Shown piece after piece: positions 45,102-60,753 of a DNA stretch of 64,000 nucleotides; position 1 is the stretch's first letter; the number at the start of each line of letters is the position of its first letter. Origin of the DNA: Flammula alnicola (Eukaryota; Basidiomycota; Agaricomycetes; Agaricales; Strophariaceae); assembly GCA_015499995.1 (NCBI GenBank), contig JADNRV010000117.1:1-64000 (forward strand), written 5' to 3'. The notes under the pieces are model-generated. The model searched no databases, was not told the origin of the DNA, and worked only from the letters and a program-made list of their open reading frames with translations. Position numbers and translations under genes: made by a program.

Positions 45102-46506
45102 TCAGAAGAAGAGATATGTCGTAATGAACACTCCTAGCGCGATGATGACGACAATTTGAAGTGGGACACCCTCCTGCTGAATCGGAGCGTCCTCGACGAT
45201 CGTTTGCACGTCCGAGCCAGCAGCGCTGTCCGCGTCCGAGAGCTTTCTTGTTCGCCGGCGCAGCTCCTGTGCGGTCGTGAGAGCGGCGATTTGCGCCTTC
45301 AGCCGCTCGATCTCCACTTGCGCTACGTTGAACTTGGCGTACAGCTCTTCATTTATTGGGTTCTCTCTGGTAATGATAATGGGCGCAGGTTGGGGCACGA
45401 GTGTTGGTTCACGGCGGAGGGGCTCTGGTGCTGCTGGGGGTTCGACGACGGGTTCGGGGGCAGGTGCAGGAATGTCGGGTTCGGGAGCGTATTCGGGGGC
45501 GGGAGCAGCGGGCGGTTCTAATGATGGCTCGGCGACAGGTTCCACGACCACTGGAGCTTGCTGAGGCTCAGGCTCCTGCGATACCGAGCGCTCGAAGTCA
45601 TCCGGGGGCGGCGTGTGCGCACGCTCTTCCTGGATCGTTTGCTCAGAAGGGGCGGGGGCAAAATGGGAATCGAGATTGGGCAGATGACCGTTCGTGACTG
45701 GTTGTCGCACTGTGTCATAATGCTTGATGTGCGTGTCATGCATTAATCAGTTAAATGATTCTTCAACGAGGAGATACTGCGCAACATGTCGCTTACCGAA
45801 TCATTGGCAGTAATCACGGAAGTCATGCCAGCCGCTGCGGTCTCATCCACCTCCTCGAGTGTTTCGCCTTCGGCGGGGAGATAGGTGACACGGAGTTTCT
45901 GTTGGAAGACTTTGCCCTCTTCATTTGTTTCTGGACTGGCCCACTGAAGGTAGAAAGCGACAAAAATTAAAGAATGAGGATTGATGACGCGTTTATAAAA
46001 GGAAAGCAAGAATTGCGCACTATGTCGTGCAACGCCAAGGTCTCTTTGTCAGGAGTGATGATGGTGCTTTGGATGAGGAACTTGTCCTTGCATTTCGTGT
46101 TTAGTGGAGGTTCTTCTTTGAGGGCTTGGAGCATGACTGTAAATACATGTCCGCCTTGTCAATAAAAGTTTCAAACGGAAAAAGGTTAAAAGAAATGCTT
46201 ACCAGAGACATCAATACTCTCTCCGGGCTCAACTCTGCCTGAATTAGGTCGTACACAGTACAACTGATCACTAGAATGTGAGCAAAGGCTATCAAACCAA
46301 CCGAAAGAACCATAAACGCACCTTTGGAGCGGTAGTTTTGACCTTGAATGCTACCGGTTGGGGGTTATTGTTTGTAATGGTCAGAGAACGTTTCACAAGG
46401 GTGGTCAGTGGTCCTAGACGGCAGCTTCAGACACCAGAACAGCCATTAGAGCGGCATACGCACTTCGGAAGCCGAGGGCATTGCTGGGATTGAGGGAGAC
46501 GGACAT
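45102..46506 (-). CDS. SCS2: VAP/Scs2-type ER membrane protein (MSP domain)
   Basis: It begins MSVSLNPSNALGFR (ATG 46506), then the MSP domain: RSLTITNNNPQPVAFKVKTT, CVRPNSGRVEPGESIDVSVM, and DKFLIQSTIITPDKETLALH. A Glu/Pro-rich linker (PAPAPEPVVEPPAAPEPLRR), a coiled-coil-like segment (YAKFNVAQVEIERLKAQIAA) and a C-terminal anchor helix (LQIVVIIALGVFITTYLFF) with TGA at 45102-45104 complete the protein. VAP proteins bind FFAT motifs and tether the ER to other membranes for lipid transfer. Several short introns split the MSP domain. The proline-rich linker is longer than in yeast Scs2, as is common in basidiomycetes. Confidence 0.9.
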
Positions 46507-47063
46507 TTTTGGGCGGGAGGATGGCGGTGGGGTGGGCGAAGAACGATTGAGGTGATGGGCAATGGTCTGCCGACTCAAGAATGAGCTGGCCACGTGGTCT
46601 CGCCCATAGCCATCACTGGACGCGTGGGAAACCCCTGCTACCACTCCATTCAGCACTCCCAGTCCCTCCCCTACAATCACCACCCTCTGGTTCGGTTTCT
46701 TGACCATCTCTTGCAAGATTTTTTCGCGTAGATACGTACCTGGGCCCCTTGGTGGAGTGAAGGGTTTATATACCAGCTCACACCCTCAGGCAAGATCCAT
46801 CTTCTATACTTAAATGTATGCGTTTTGGTCCTCGTGTTGCATGCATGGTCTACGTATTATGAAGTATTAAGGAGGGTATTGAAACAGCTGCTAGTCAGAT
46901 TGAAGAATCCGTTAAAATGGGGGTATGGTAAGCAAGAGCAATCGTTAGTGTTAAGAAATGAGCCCCCATGAGAGATCGTTATAAGAATATGCATCAAGAA
47001 CGAAATAAAAATCCAACGGCCAAGAACAAGAAAGCATAACAAAACGTGCAGTCTATCCATCAT
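46507..47063. other. Intergenic, no recognised gene
   Basis: It contains the upstream region of the VAP gene and the 3' flank of the ABC transporter; no recognised RNA or repeat. Confidence 0.5.
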
Positions 47064-50000
47064 CTACTCGCGTCTGCTCAGTGCTTGTAGTTGCACAAAC
47101 TCGTAGTAATCGCCTCGTTGCGCCAGTAATTGGTCGTGCGTGCCGGACTCACTGACACGTCCGTCCTTGATGAAGTAGCTGTGTAACAGGACATTGCATG
47201 TCAGTAAACATGTTGGAGAGGGGCCCTAGCAACCAGTGCCAAAGAAAAAAACATGACGTACATTCGGTCGGCATTCTGGATGGTTGACAACCGATGCGCA
47301 ATAGCGATCGTTGTCCTGCCTTTCGCCGCTTGGTCAAGAGCAGCTTGCACAACCTTTTCGGAATTCGAATCCAATGCAGACGTCGCCTGAATAGGAGAGC
47401 CGTTATGAGTTAGTAGATCTTTTCTAAATATGTCGCCTTCAGATTACGTACCTCGTCTAGCAGCAGAACCTTAGGGTTCCGCAGCAAAGCACGCGCAATG
47501 GCAATACGTTCTGACAAGAACCATCACAATCAGACAGACCATCGATGCAAATGACAAGCTGCAACTCACGTTTTTGTCCACCAGACATTTGCGAACCCTT
47601 GCCACCGACGTCAGTGTCGAAGCCCCTGCAGAAAAAAAGGTTTAGAATCAATACAGTTCATGAAACAGCCAACGACATACTGAGGCAATTCCTGGATAAA
47701 GTCGAGAATGTTTGCATTTCGGCAAGCATCTTCAATCTCCTCTTGCGTGACCTCGGATTCCGGTTTGATCGCGCCCAACAAAATATTGAATCGTACAGTG
47801 CCAGCGTAAAGGGTTGGTTCCTGAGACACTAACGCCAGATGTTTGCGGTATTCCTGGATATTAAGATCGGTGATACGTTCGCCGTCAAGCTGGAAAGAGG
47901 GAAGACATTGAGTTTCCGCACTGCAGTACACGGTGATATGAGTCACATACGTATATTTCTCCATGAAGGGGATCATAGAACCGTTCGATCAATTGAATGC
48001 TGGCGGAAAAGTGGTGGTCAGAGTCTGGCACCGCAACGACGGATATATGATACTCACGCTGTACTCTTGCCCGACCCACTGGCGCCAACCAAGGCGATGT
48101 ATGTTCCAGGCTCGACCTCCAGCGACAGGTCCCGCAACACACGAACACCAGGGCGAGTGGGATACCGGAAATGAATATTCTCGAAACGGATATGCCCCTG
48201 GACAGTCTTGTCGTCCACTACTTTACCCTCGGTTGATTCAGCGTCAATCTCCGGTCGGGAATCTAGCAATTTGATGATATCTGAGCCAGCACCCTTCGCT
48301 GACGAGATATCGGGCACGAAAGAGAACACGTTCCCAGCTTGGATGGCACCGAAAGTCGTGCTCTGAAAGCAATAAACATGAGGACATGAAATCGTATATA
48401 AGACTGAGAAATTTGCATACCATGAGACCGACGAAGAACTCGAAAGTGGTAGCCTCCTGCCGCGAGACAAGCGTGGCTCCGAACCAGAAAATGAGAGCGA
48501 TGACGAAGAAGACCATCGACTGCGAGAGCGCGTAAAGCATGTTGCTCGTGATAGCGGTCCTGTTCGACTTGCGGAGCGGCTCTTCCAAGCTCTCGCTGTA
48601 CAGTCTCAGGCAGTCGTCTTCCCTCGTGAGCGCAGCGACAGTGCGGATCGAACCAGCGGCTTCACAAGCCAATTGCGCCGAGTCTTCGTGGGCCTTCTTG
48701 TTGGCCTGATCCTTGAGCACGACGACGCGCTGGGAAAGCGAAAATCAGTGTATATAATGGGATATGCTAAAAGGTTGACTTACCAGACGAATGTAACCGG
48801 CGGAAACGAGAAGTGGGGTGCAAGCTTTGCGTCCATCAATACCAGTGGAGTAAAGAGGAAGAGATTGAATAATAACATACCAATACCAACGAGAGCTACT
48901 TTCCAGATGAAAATGAGACCGAGGATAGAACCAGAGACCAAGGTGGCTATGCTCTGAACGATAGCACCAAGGGTGATACCAGCAAGTCCATTAACTTTCT
49001 GAGGGTTATCGCTGAGGTCGGCAGTCAATGCTCCAGTCTGTACATGACAACAAACGTGAGCAACGCAGATCTCAGACGGATTTACAATTCCTTACGCTGT
49101 TTTCATCTTTATCGAAGAATTCGACTGTAAAAAAATAATAATTAGCATTTCGTTCGTGTGTGAAGTATAGATTCTTATATTAAACTTACTATCTTGTCTG
49201 AGGATAGCTTTGAAGCTCAGGGTACGCAACCGTGCAGTTAGCGAAGCGGCAGCCGAGGCAAACAAAAAGTTCTGGAAGCCGATAGACATGGTCGAAATGA
49301 TAGCGATGATGAACATCCTATGACCACAGTCATGAATGTCAAAGTTACAGTGCAGGGCCTGGAGAAGACATACCAAAGAGCATTTCGATCACCATCATGG
49401 CGACGTTGGGATGCTTCGAGCTGAGAGAAGCCATCGATACCCTTAGCGTAAACAACACCAAAGGCGGGATAAACCATTCCAGTCACTAAATGAAGTCGTC
49501 AGAAAACACTACTGAGTTAACGACGAAAAGAACACTCACTGCACGCAAAAATGGCGCCAAGGATGTAGTTCTTCCATTGGTCACGAATAAGGGGTGCCAT
49601 GCGCTTGAAGATGTAGGGCAAGCTGTAATCATCCTCCTCCTCGCGATGTCCTGATGCCTCAGCAGCCTTGCGCTTTTGTTCCAAGATCTCACTCGCAAGC
49701 GACTGGCTTGTGTTCTTGCGACCAAGAGGGATCTCTTCGCGGGCGGCTTTCTCCATATCCTCTTCCTCAGAAGCCTCGGATACACTTCCAGCATCGCCTT
49801 TTTTACCGTTGTCCTTTCCTTCACGCAGCTTCTGGGCTTGTACTAGTCGGGCGTAGGCGCCATCAGCCTGGAGGAGGTCGTTATGGCTTCCGAATTCAAC
49901 GACATGTCCTTCGCCCATGACATAGATCACATCAGCGTCCTTGATAGTCGAGAGACGATGGGCGATGGTAATAGTAGTACGGCCTAAGAATAGTTAGCGA

Positions 50001-52309
50001 CTCCGCTGGTACAATAGAATGAATGGATGTGAATTCACCGGCAGCAGCTTTATCCAATGCGTCTTGCACGATTCCTTCCGATTGCGTGTCTAAAGCACTG
50101 GTGGCCTCGTCTAAAAGCAAAATTCTCGGATCGGACACGATGGCACGCGCGATAGCCACACGCTGCTTCTGTCCACCCGACAGCAGGAAACCACGTTCGC
50201 CCACCATAGTGTCGTAGCCTAGAGGCAATTTCGTGATGAAACCGTCGGCGTTGGCTTTAATACAGGCCTCCTTGATCAACGCTTCCTTCTCTTCGTCTGA
50301 AGCGTGCTCATGTTTGGTACCAATAAGACCGTGAGCGACGTTTCCTCTGATCGTCGTCGCGAACAGAGTGGGCTCTTGAGAAACGAGACCAATCTGGGTG
50401 CGAAGCCATTTGAGGTTAAGATCTTTGAGGTTGTGACCGTCAAGTTTGACAATACCGGAGATAGGATCGTAGAATCGTTCGACGAGAGAAACGATTGTAG
50501 ACTTTCCAGAACCTGAAGCTCCGACCAATGCGGCGGTCTTGCCCGCACGGAAAGTGATGTTGAGTCCTTTGACCACTTGGACAGTGGGGCGAGAAGGATA
50601 GCTGAATTTGACATCTTCCAGAGTGATTTCACCCTCAACCTTGTCGAGCTTCAATCCTTCAGGATTAGCCGAGTCGATGTCGGGAACACGGTCGATTGTG
50701 TCGTAGAGCTTCGCGGCAGCACCACGACCGTGAGTAATTGCTAGTGAGGGGAATTAGTAAAACAAATCTCGGGCCATCTACTCTAAACGACTAACCTTGC
50801 ATTTCCGGGGCGAGAAGGGCGAGGGAAAATGAACCGATCAAAATTGCCAAGAAAACATTCACGACCTTGCCCGGAGTTGCTACAAAAGGATATGAACGTA
50901 ATGCGCTGGGATCTCATAAAGTCTGTAGAGCATGATATGCTTACCATGGCCTTGGTTGATTAGAGTGGTACCAAAGCTGAAAGCTGTTGACAGGTCGTGT
51001 GAGATTTCAAAGATCGGACGGGTTCACGAAGAAAATAAACACACCAAGTGCATATGCCGAGTAGATGACAAAGAAGAATACTGCCAAACCTCCGCCATGC
51101 CAGACGGCAGCCTTCATGTCGACTTTGAGGGATTGGTCGATGCGTTGGTTATAGAGTTTGCCCAAAATTTTTTGGGTTCCAAAGGCCTGAGCAGTGCGAA
51201 TGGTTGAAATGACCTCCTCTGCCAGACTTCCACCTTCGGCGGTGTGTTTGAGGGACATTCTGAATGCCGATCAGCATGATAACATCGGGGGGAGATACAG
51301 AAACTACGCACTGCATGTATGTTGAAATGAACTTGTTCATAACCCCACCAGTGATGGCGATACATGGGAGAATGGAGGACATTGCCAGCGCCAAGCGCCA
51401 AGAACGGCCATATGCGAGAGCGAAACCAGTGACAAAGGCACTTAAAAAGTTGACTACGAGGGCAACCTTTTCCGAAATTCCCTGCTGTACCAAATCTACA
51501 TGACGCCAAGATAAGCCATGAGAAAAATGTGGTTCACCAAAATTCGAACGTACGTGTGTCCGTTTGTATACGCGTTGCGACCTCTCCAGCGCCGACATTG
51601 TCGAAGAATGCAATATCCTGACGCAGAACGGCTTGAAGATATCGTTCTCGAATACGTTTCGCATTAACTTCACCAGTGTACACCCAAAGATACATGTACG
51701 TGTACGTGCAAACGAACATCCCGATACCTATCGAAAGGTTAACTTTAAAGAAACATTGATGGTTATGTAGAACACACCAATGCACACCAGATAGGTTGCA
51801 CTCTTGCTAGCCGAATGGCGGAAATCTGCCGCGGCTTGTGGAATTTCGCCTGACCTAGCTGGATTGGCAACGATCTGCGTGAAATTGACGAAGGCTTGTG
51901 TTAGGTTTCCAAAAAGTAGTGACATGAGAGGCTAATAGCAACAAAAGTAAGTGACTGTAAAATCCAAGAAGATCGTGAAGCCATACCTGGGCTGCTCCCG
52001 CTGCTGCTGCTGCTATCAGCCCAATAAAATCAAGGGAGAGTTCGAATCTTGTGGAGTAACTATTGGCACGGACATGGTAAGCAGGCCTTCGGCAACGATG
52101 GAATGGACTACTCACCGGAACAGCTCTGTAAAGGATATGGCGGGTATTTCCCGCTCAACGGGTGTTACCTCCGTCGAAACGTCTCCCTCCTCATTTTTCT
52201 CATCCTTGACATCTTGCGGGGCTTTCTTTCGGGAAAAGAAGCCCTTGGACTTGGGTTCAGCGACGACGGTGGCCTTCTCGTCTGTGCTGCTTGGCCTGGA
52301 GTCGACCAT
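47064..52309 (-). CDS. ABCB-type full ABC transporter (MDR-like), copy A
   Basis: A complete TMD-NBD-TMD-NBD transporter across many short exons. It starts [12 protein letters not shown] (ATG 52309). TMD1 includes [20 protein letters not shown] and [21 protein letters not shown]1 has Walker [10 protein letters not shown], signature LSGGQKQR, Walker [12 protein letters not shown] and the H-loop IAHRLST. TMD2 includes [18 protein letters not shown]2 has Walker [10 protein letters not shown], signature MSGGQKQR (split by an intron), Walker [13 protein letters not shown] and [12 protein letters not shown]. It ends [11 protein letters not shown] at TAG 47064-47066. Both catalytic sites look intact. 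Such proteins export hydrophobic compounds or lipopeptides (including a-factor-like peptides) from the plasma membrane; the substrate is not predictable here. A close paralogue lies inverted at 60754 onward. Confidence 0.9.
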
Positions 52310-52749
52310 GATAGACGTAGAAAGGGGCCGTGAAAAAAGTAAAGGTGATGAAAGAGCGGATGAGAAAGAGTTGGTTGATGTCAACTGACTTTGTGGGGGA
52401 CACTGGGAGGCATCTTTTATAATAAAAGAGCTCAGACTCTTTCCCACGAGACAAAAAACCCTTGTGATTGGCTATTTCTTTCCGGGGACAAAGACAAAGA
52501 TGTGTTTTGATTGGCTGGGGCACATTCATACTCCGATTCAGCAAGCACCCGGGACATGGGGGACCAGTTACGTAAGACAAAACTTATGTCATATACAAAT
52601 GAGGTGGCGGTGCACTTACGCGTCAAGCCGATCGGCGATCTAGCAGCACTAGCTGACACGTGCATGCGCATACGGCTCGATCTCGCACGCGCAGGTCTCG
52701 CGGTCTCGCGTTCTCATGTCCGAGTGCATCCACTACTGCACACCTCTGG

Positions 52750-52890
52750 GTCACAGGTAAGGGATGCTAAACATGGGTAGGGTACTATGCATGTAGGAGT
52801 TCTATGCACGGGTAAGTGTACTACGCATAGCCCCACGGGTAGGGGTACTATGCACAGGTAGGAATACTATGCATGGGGTACTGTAGTACA
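52750..52890. repeat. Degenerate tandem motif (GGTA..TACTATGCAY)
   Basis: Five to six imperfect copies of a ~20-25 bp phrase with GGTA and ACTATGCA (for example GGTAGGGTACTATGCATG, GGTAGGGGTACTATGCAC). Just upstream of the Helitron 3' end, so it may be part of that element. Confidence 0.55.
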
Positions 52891-53085
52891 GCTACAGGTA
52901 TTACTTTTACTTCTATTGGTTATTTCTTGCAAGTCTTTCTGCTTTAATTTAGTTGGAAATCAAACCAGGCATTTCTTTTATTCAGTGTTGCAATCTGAAA
53001 TATAAATCTTGATTAGTTTAATAACACACATTTTGAACTCATTTCAAGGATCAAGCTCATACACTCCAACATTGAAACATTGAAA

Positions 53086-53112
53086 CCGTGCGAAGCACGG
53101 GTCAACTGCTAG
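53086..53112 (+). mobile_element. Helitron 3' terminus
   Basis: A perfect hairpin CCGTGC-GAA-GCACGG (53086-53100) is followed by GTCAACTG and the terminal CTAG (53109-53112), then T. This matches the Helitron rule (subterminal hairpin, CTRR end, insertion before T). No Rep/helicase frame is nearby, so the element is non-autonomous; its 5' TC end was not located. Confidence 0.6.
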
Positions 53113-56100
53113 TTGAGCATATGTATACTCGGTGGTATATGCGTAATCAGGATGACTACCCGCGCCGAGGTCGATCGAGATCTGGGGTTAATCGCGGTTA
53201 ATCAGATAAGATTTACCGAAAAGGCTTCCCCGCGCTTGTTGCTCCTTTGGTCATCGGCCCAGAAAATATAAAAGATGACTCCAATATCTTTCGATTTCTG
53301 CATCTGCTCTCCTATTTCTCTCAATGATTCAGGCGTGTACAGTTTGGCAATGTCTCCCGCTACTGTTGACTTTGGTCTGACTCGTGCCCGGAACCCGAGT
53401 CATTGACTGCGATCTAGGAGGTGCCGCGCCGAATGACTACGTAGCAATTCAAAGTTCTGGATAAGAACATTCTGAACAGTGAACAGGCCTGATATGTAGA
53501 CTTCCGTTGACTGCGGCATTTTCACCAACCTGATCTAAACATATCCGGGATTCAACCATCGTGGGATCATCGTTGGACACGCAACGCCCTTATCCACCGG
53601 CTGTCGCTCGCTTGCAGACTGAACAACTGACTTATGGCGGTATCGAGGGAACTGAAATCTAACTTGGATATTTTTTTTCCGTGGCCTCCTGAGTCCTGGG
53701 CTGATTCACACCACCTGCAATTGTCGGGCAGCAAACTACCTATGAAATTTTCCGTCAATCCCGAATGATTCTTTCGTCGATTCCATGTCGCCCCCTTGCT
53801 GCCCAGTAAGCGGCCCGCACCTTATGCGACTGCAAGCTTAACTTAAAACGGCCCGGCACTTAGACGGATGCGCATGGTCCGATTAGTCAATACGATTAGC
53901 CTACATACTTCACACACAACTGCATGATGCATTCCAGGTATGTAGCCTACGCTTGCGTGTCTCAGATATGTAGCTCAAAGCCTCATTGACGCAGCACTCC
54001 GACAACGATGCTTGCGGAGGACCTGTTTCGAATAGGTTTTGAAGGTCGCTCCGCCCAAGGCGCCAATCCGATCCCGATTAAATTGTATTTTCGAGGATTC
54101 CATGAATCGAGGAACTCTGCATATGCGCAGCCGTTGTTTATGATGTAAAATTTGGACTCTGGAAAGCTCTGGAGGGATATCGACCTGATTACACTCCGAA
54201 GAGTTGGTCGAAAGAACGCTCTCCCGGAAGTTCTTCGGCCACACATCACCCTCCTACTTTATAGCGACATCATGCAGGGCGATTGTTCGAATCATATGTA
54301 TTCAATTTATTCATTCAAACAATAAGCCGCACTTACTCGTCATTGTGGTGGTTCTTCGGCTTCGCATCCTCCTTCTACTATGGGAAATTATACTGATATA
54401 GCTTTCGTTTGAATTATATTCTACTGTCTTCGTATACAGTCGGCCATTAAGCCGCACGTTGTCTCCGCTAGGCGGTTATCCAAAAATAGACGCTCCGTTG
54501 ATTTGCGATCTGGCCCTGGCCCTGGGGCCTGATCGCGGTAGTGCTGGCCTGACGACTCTGGGCGCCAGCGGATGTCGAGGCTCGACAGGGCAGCACTGTA
54601 CAGAAATTAACTCTTGTGAGCCAATAACCTCAGTGGCTATTCAGGTTTCAATATGGACTTAAATTAAAATAACAGTTCCCGACAACCAGCGGTCGTTCGC
54701 ATGCGCGCCAGTCCCGTCAAGGTCTAAAAAAATGATGCCCATCATCATACGTAGATACAGGTAAATTTACATGAAATTGCAAAGTGAGGGGATCTGAAAA
54801 TTATTCCTGTGCTTTGAGTTCGGCTGTTATTACTAATATATTCGTAGAATCTACAGTACTTCACATCCAGGCAACTGGACGTTTCGACTCAGTTCCAAGA
54901 CGATAATAACTGCAAGACAGGAGACATCAGTCTACGTGGAGATGGGACGTGTGGCTCCTCAAGGCCTCAGGCCTCAACCCCCGTACCCGAGTGGAAATAT
55001 TTGCATAGTTTCCTGAAAAATGTTATGGTGCTATCTCATCCTGTCGTCAGGAGGATAGTGTCGCGCCGTGATATTTAGAGAAACCAAAGCCACGTAGATA
55101 GAAATGCATTTCATCGGCCATGAACTAAGTGTCATGCACAGTGACTTCAGCCACAGTAATACATCGCTGACGCGAGGGTGCAACGTTTCACAGGCGGTCA
55201 TAACGTTTGCGAGGCATATCATAAGCTTCGCTAGTGATGAGCTTTACCCAACGAGTATTGGGAAAGCGGTCAATAAGGATAGTTGGTGACCTCTGTAGCA
55301 TTGACATATCGACCCACATGACCCAAAGGACAGGTCTTCTATCTGTTAAGGCCTGGCTAAGGCATGTCTGAGGTGCGTGGGGCTTGAGCCCGTCACGAAG
55401 ACCTAAAGTCCAAGGGTTGATGAAGCGGCCAAGGAATCACCGAACTTGTGTGCCAGTTTGCAGGATCAAGTCAAGAACAAGAAGCACGAATTGCAGCCTG
55501 CGGTATTGGCCATTCGGAGAAGGTACGCAGGCAATCCAGTACCTACGGCAATCGTCAAGGTCAAAAACTTCCGGTTTCCAACAATGCTATGAAGGACCAC
55601 AGTTTATGTTTCACCGCTTCGCCGCTAAGTCTTCTGTAAATGTCACCCGGTCGTGACTGCACGACAAGCGCCGTAATCTTCCTAATTTTGAATAACGCGT
55701 TGGATAGGCGAGAATTCGCAAGACCGAACGAGCTCATGAGTCCGACGTCTTTGTTTTAAAAATGAAAACAAGAGGGCAGTCGCGCTGGCGCACTTCGATG
55801 AGGCTCGTCGCGCCCTAAATTGCCCCGAAGTATTCCGAGCCATAAGGCCCAGAGAATCGGACAGATGGAAGTTAACAACAAAAAAGCTTATTAAGTTCGT
55901 AAAGCCAGAGAGTCCATCCGCCAAAGATGAAAGGTAAGTGCAAGAGCCTTATCAGATGCAAGCTCCTGGGCCTAGAATGGCGCATCGCTTTCAGTGATAA
56001 AGGAAGAGATTGCACAGTAGAATATCCAGGGTTGCCCACGAGCCCCAGTTCTTGATATATGCGGAGCACTTTAGCACAAATCGAAGTTCGGCAGAGATTC

Positions 56101-56846
56101 GTGGACAGCCGCCTTGATAGCACCAAGTGCCAGTGCAAAGGAGTGAAATGCCTTGAAGTCTCGTAAGCGGCGAAATGAGAAAGATTGTTCCTATGCTGGA
56201 GTAAGTTGGCAAGCGCAAGGTTGCCATCAGTATTCCTATAATACCGAAACCCTGGCGGATGGATCTTTCTGGTCTGTAGGTTAAAATGAGACAGTGTCTA
56301 ATTGTTGCAGTCGCTTATATGCGTCTGTACAGATATCTGACGTCTAATGAAAAGTCAGATGTTTCTGAGGCAACGAATTCAACGCACCGCAAAGCCTGCT
56401 GGTTCAATGCCAATCCCATTGTGTATGCGCGTTTCCCGTATTCCACCGTGGAGAAATTCGAACCCTGTTGATGAGGAATATAGCGTCGGATTGGCGTCGG
56501 ATGGTGAGCATCCACTTGCATTCACCGGCCCTTTCCGAGTACGAAGACAAGAGGAGGCGATGTGGTACAGCATCGGAGTCGAGGCACTCAATGTGCTTTA
56601 TATCTGATCCATGTTGTTGGCAACGACGGCAACAAGGCAAAAAGAAGCGCGTCGGAGACTGTGAATTAACCAATTAGAGAGATGCCGAGGTAAAATAGCC
56701 GCTTTCAAAACGCTGACAACAAGCATAGACAACGACCAAAACCTGACCAAAACACACTCTTTTGCCACCTCACACTGCGATACCATCTCGAAAGCAGGCT
56801 TTCTTTTTATTTTTTATTTACAATTGCCCTCCTTACATCTCTCCAA

Positions 56847-59009
<2,163 letters not shown>

Positions 59010-60753
59010 TCCTATCGTTTTCAACTTTCGAAGTGAGCGTGCGCTCATTGTCTTGTTCTCAGCTCGATTCGACTCATCTCATCAACCTCCTGTCCCCCGG
59101 TCCAACTGCATTTTGTATTTCTGCTGCATATTTATAGCTTTCTAAGTATAATTATCTATTCCCCCTGCACATATTCTCCGGATTTGTTTTCTATCTGTCT
59201 TTTTGGTGGTACATGCATACATTCTACTTAAGCCTCTTACTATCCACTATCTTTTATCCTGACCCCTCGATTTTGTAGTTTTGTTACTGTCACTTTGGGG
59301 TCTCTTTTTGGCGCTTTTGCGTTGGACGGTAACCTCGCAACGGTTACCGGTTACCCCTCGGCCTAATCACTCATTTGACTACCACTGTCCTCAATATTTG
59401 TCTAATTGTTTTTTTTTGTGCACGAAGTTGTTTGCATATTGTTGTTTCGTTGACTTCTGGTTTTGCCGTCATGAACGGTTTCTATGGAAAGTAAGTTTGT
59501 GAGGGTAGCGTTCCCACTGATCATGACCAACAGTTCTGAGTGCTCCTGGAGCCTGGAGCCCGTTCGATTGCGTACAAGTGCGATTTCTTTTGTGCTAAAG
59601 TGCGTCTCCTTTTCACGTACCGGGGCTGAACGTTAACGGTGAATCTCGAAAGCTGACAACATCGGGAATCCTGGAAAATTCCATGTTATAGTTTCTTCTC
59701 TGATATTCAGCGTCATCTTGAAACCGATCCCCGCTCTTTATCTGAAGATATTCCGATTTCACTGTGGCCTTTATGAGTTGGAGCACTTTTGCGGTAATTT
59801 AGGCGAGATGGGCCTTGTCAAAGTCATGGTCCACGGAGTATGATTGGCATCTCTAGTATCTGCGCGGATTTGTTTTCTCTATGTAGATATCCCGATATAA
59901 TTCTATCGTCCTGACGATAGGGTTATTGCAACACCATCACATTTTTTAGGAAACTATGTAGGCATTTCCAAATTCCACTCGAGCATGAGGTTGACGGAGC
60001 CACTCGATCCGTCTCTACGTATGCTGTATGTGTGATAGACTCTAGTACTAGGGCTCTCTCCTTTAAATAACGGCGCATCTCTTGTCCGAGTCATTGTTTT
60101 GCTTGATTATCATGCTCTATCTCGAAGCACTGCCAGTATGCGGGTAAGTCTTAAAGTTACTGCTTACAAGTAGAGAGCACCCAATTTCGCTGTAACCTAC
60201 ATACTATGGCTGAATCGGGAAGGAATCTCTATTTTCGGTTCCCAATTCATTTTGGATAGGCTTGCCGGTGCACACTCTGTACGTACTGTTGATGTACTGA
60301 GACACTCACATTGTAGCACCACGAGTCGGATAATTATGTCAATGGTAAGGGACGCTGCCAAACTGTACGTCTGGACTCTGAACCGATTCTTGAGAAATAA
60401 ACATAGGAGAGATAGAAAGTCGAAAGATATATGTGGCGATATATTTTAGAGTATATATGGGCCGACGTTCAACGTTCAATGCGAATGAGTAAATTTAGGA
60501 GCGCTTGGGAGGCGGCCATTGCGGGAAAGTCTTAAGTATTTGATTAACCCCGTAACCCCAGATCCTTCGGCGCGGTTTGTCATCCCGATTACGAAGTCTA
60601 TCGTTTAGCGCCATGTAATTGGTTGGTTGATGCCAAACGTCAAACTGACACCGCCTGGATGCAAGGATGCAATGAGCCCATATGTAAGTATCTTTCTCAT
60701 CCGCTCTTTCATCATCTTTACTTTTTTCGCGGCCCCTTTCCATGTCGACTGTC
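59010..60753. other. Intergenic, no recognised gene
   Basis: 3' region of the kinase (T-rich) and the upstream region of ABC copy B. Short frames only; no repeat or RNA recognised. Confidence 0.45.

Larger units (their letters stand above)
52310..56846. other. Long gene-poor region
   Basis: About 4.5 kb without a convincing gene. It contains a promoter side for ABC copy A (ATTATAAAAG near 52420 is a weak TATA candidate), a minisatellite-like patch at 52750-52890, a Helitron 3' end at 53086-53112, and scattered short frames. One minus-strand frame at 55991-56227 (LRFVLKCSAYIKNWGSW) could be a fragment of a membrane protein. No family was identified. Confidence 0.4.
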
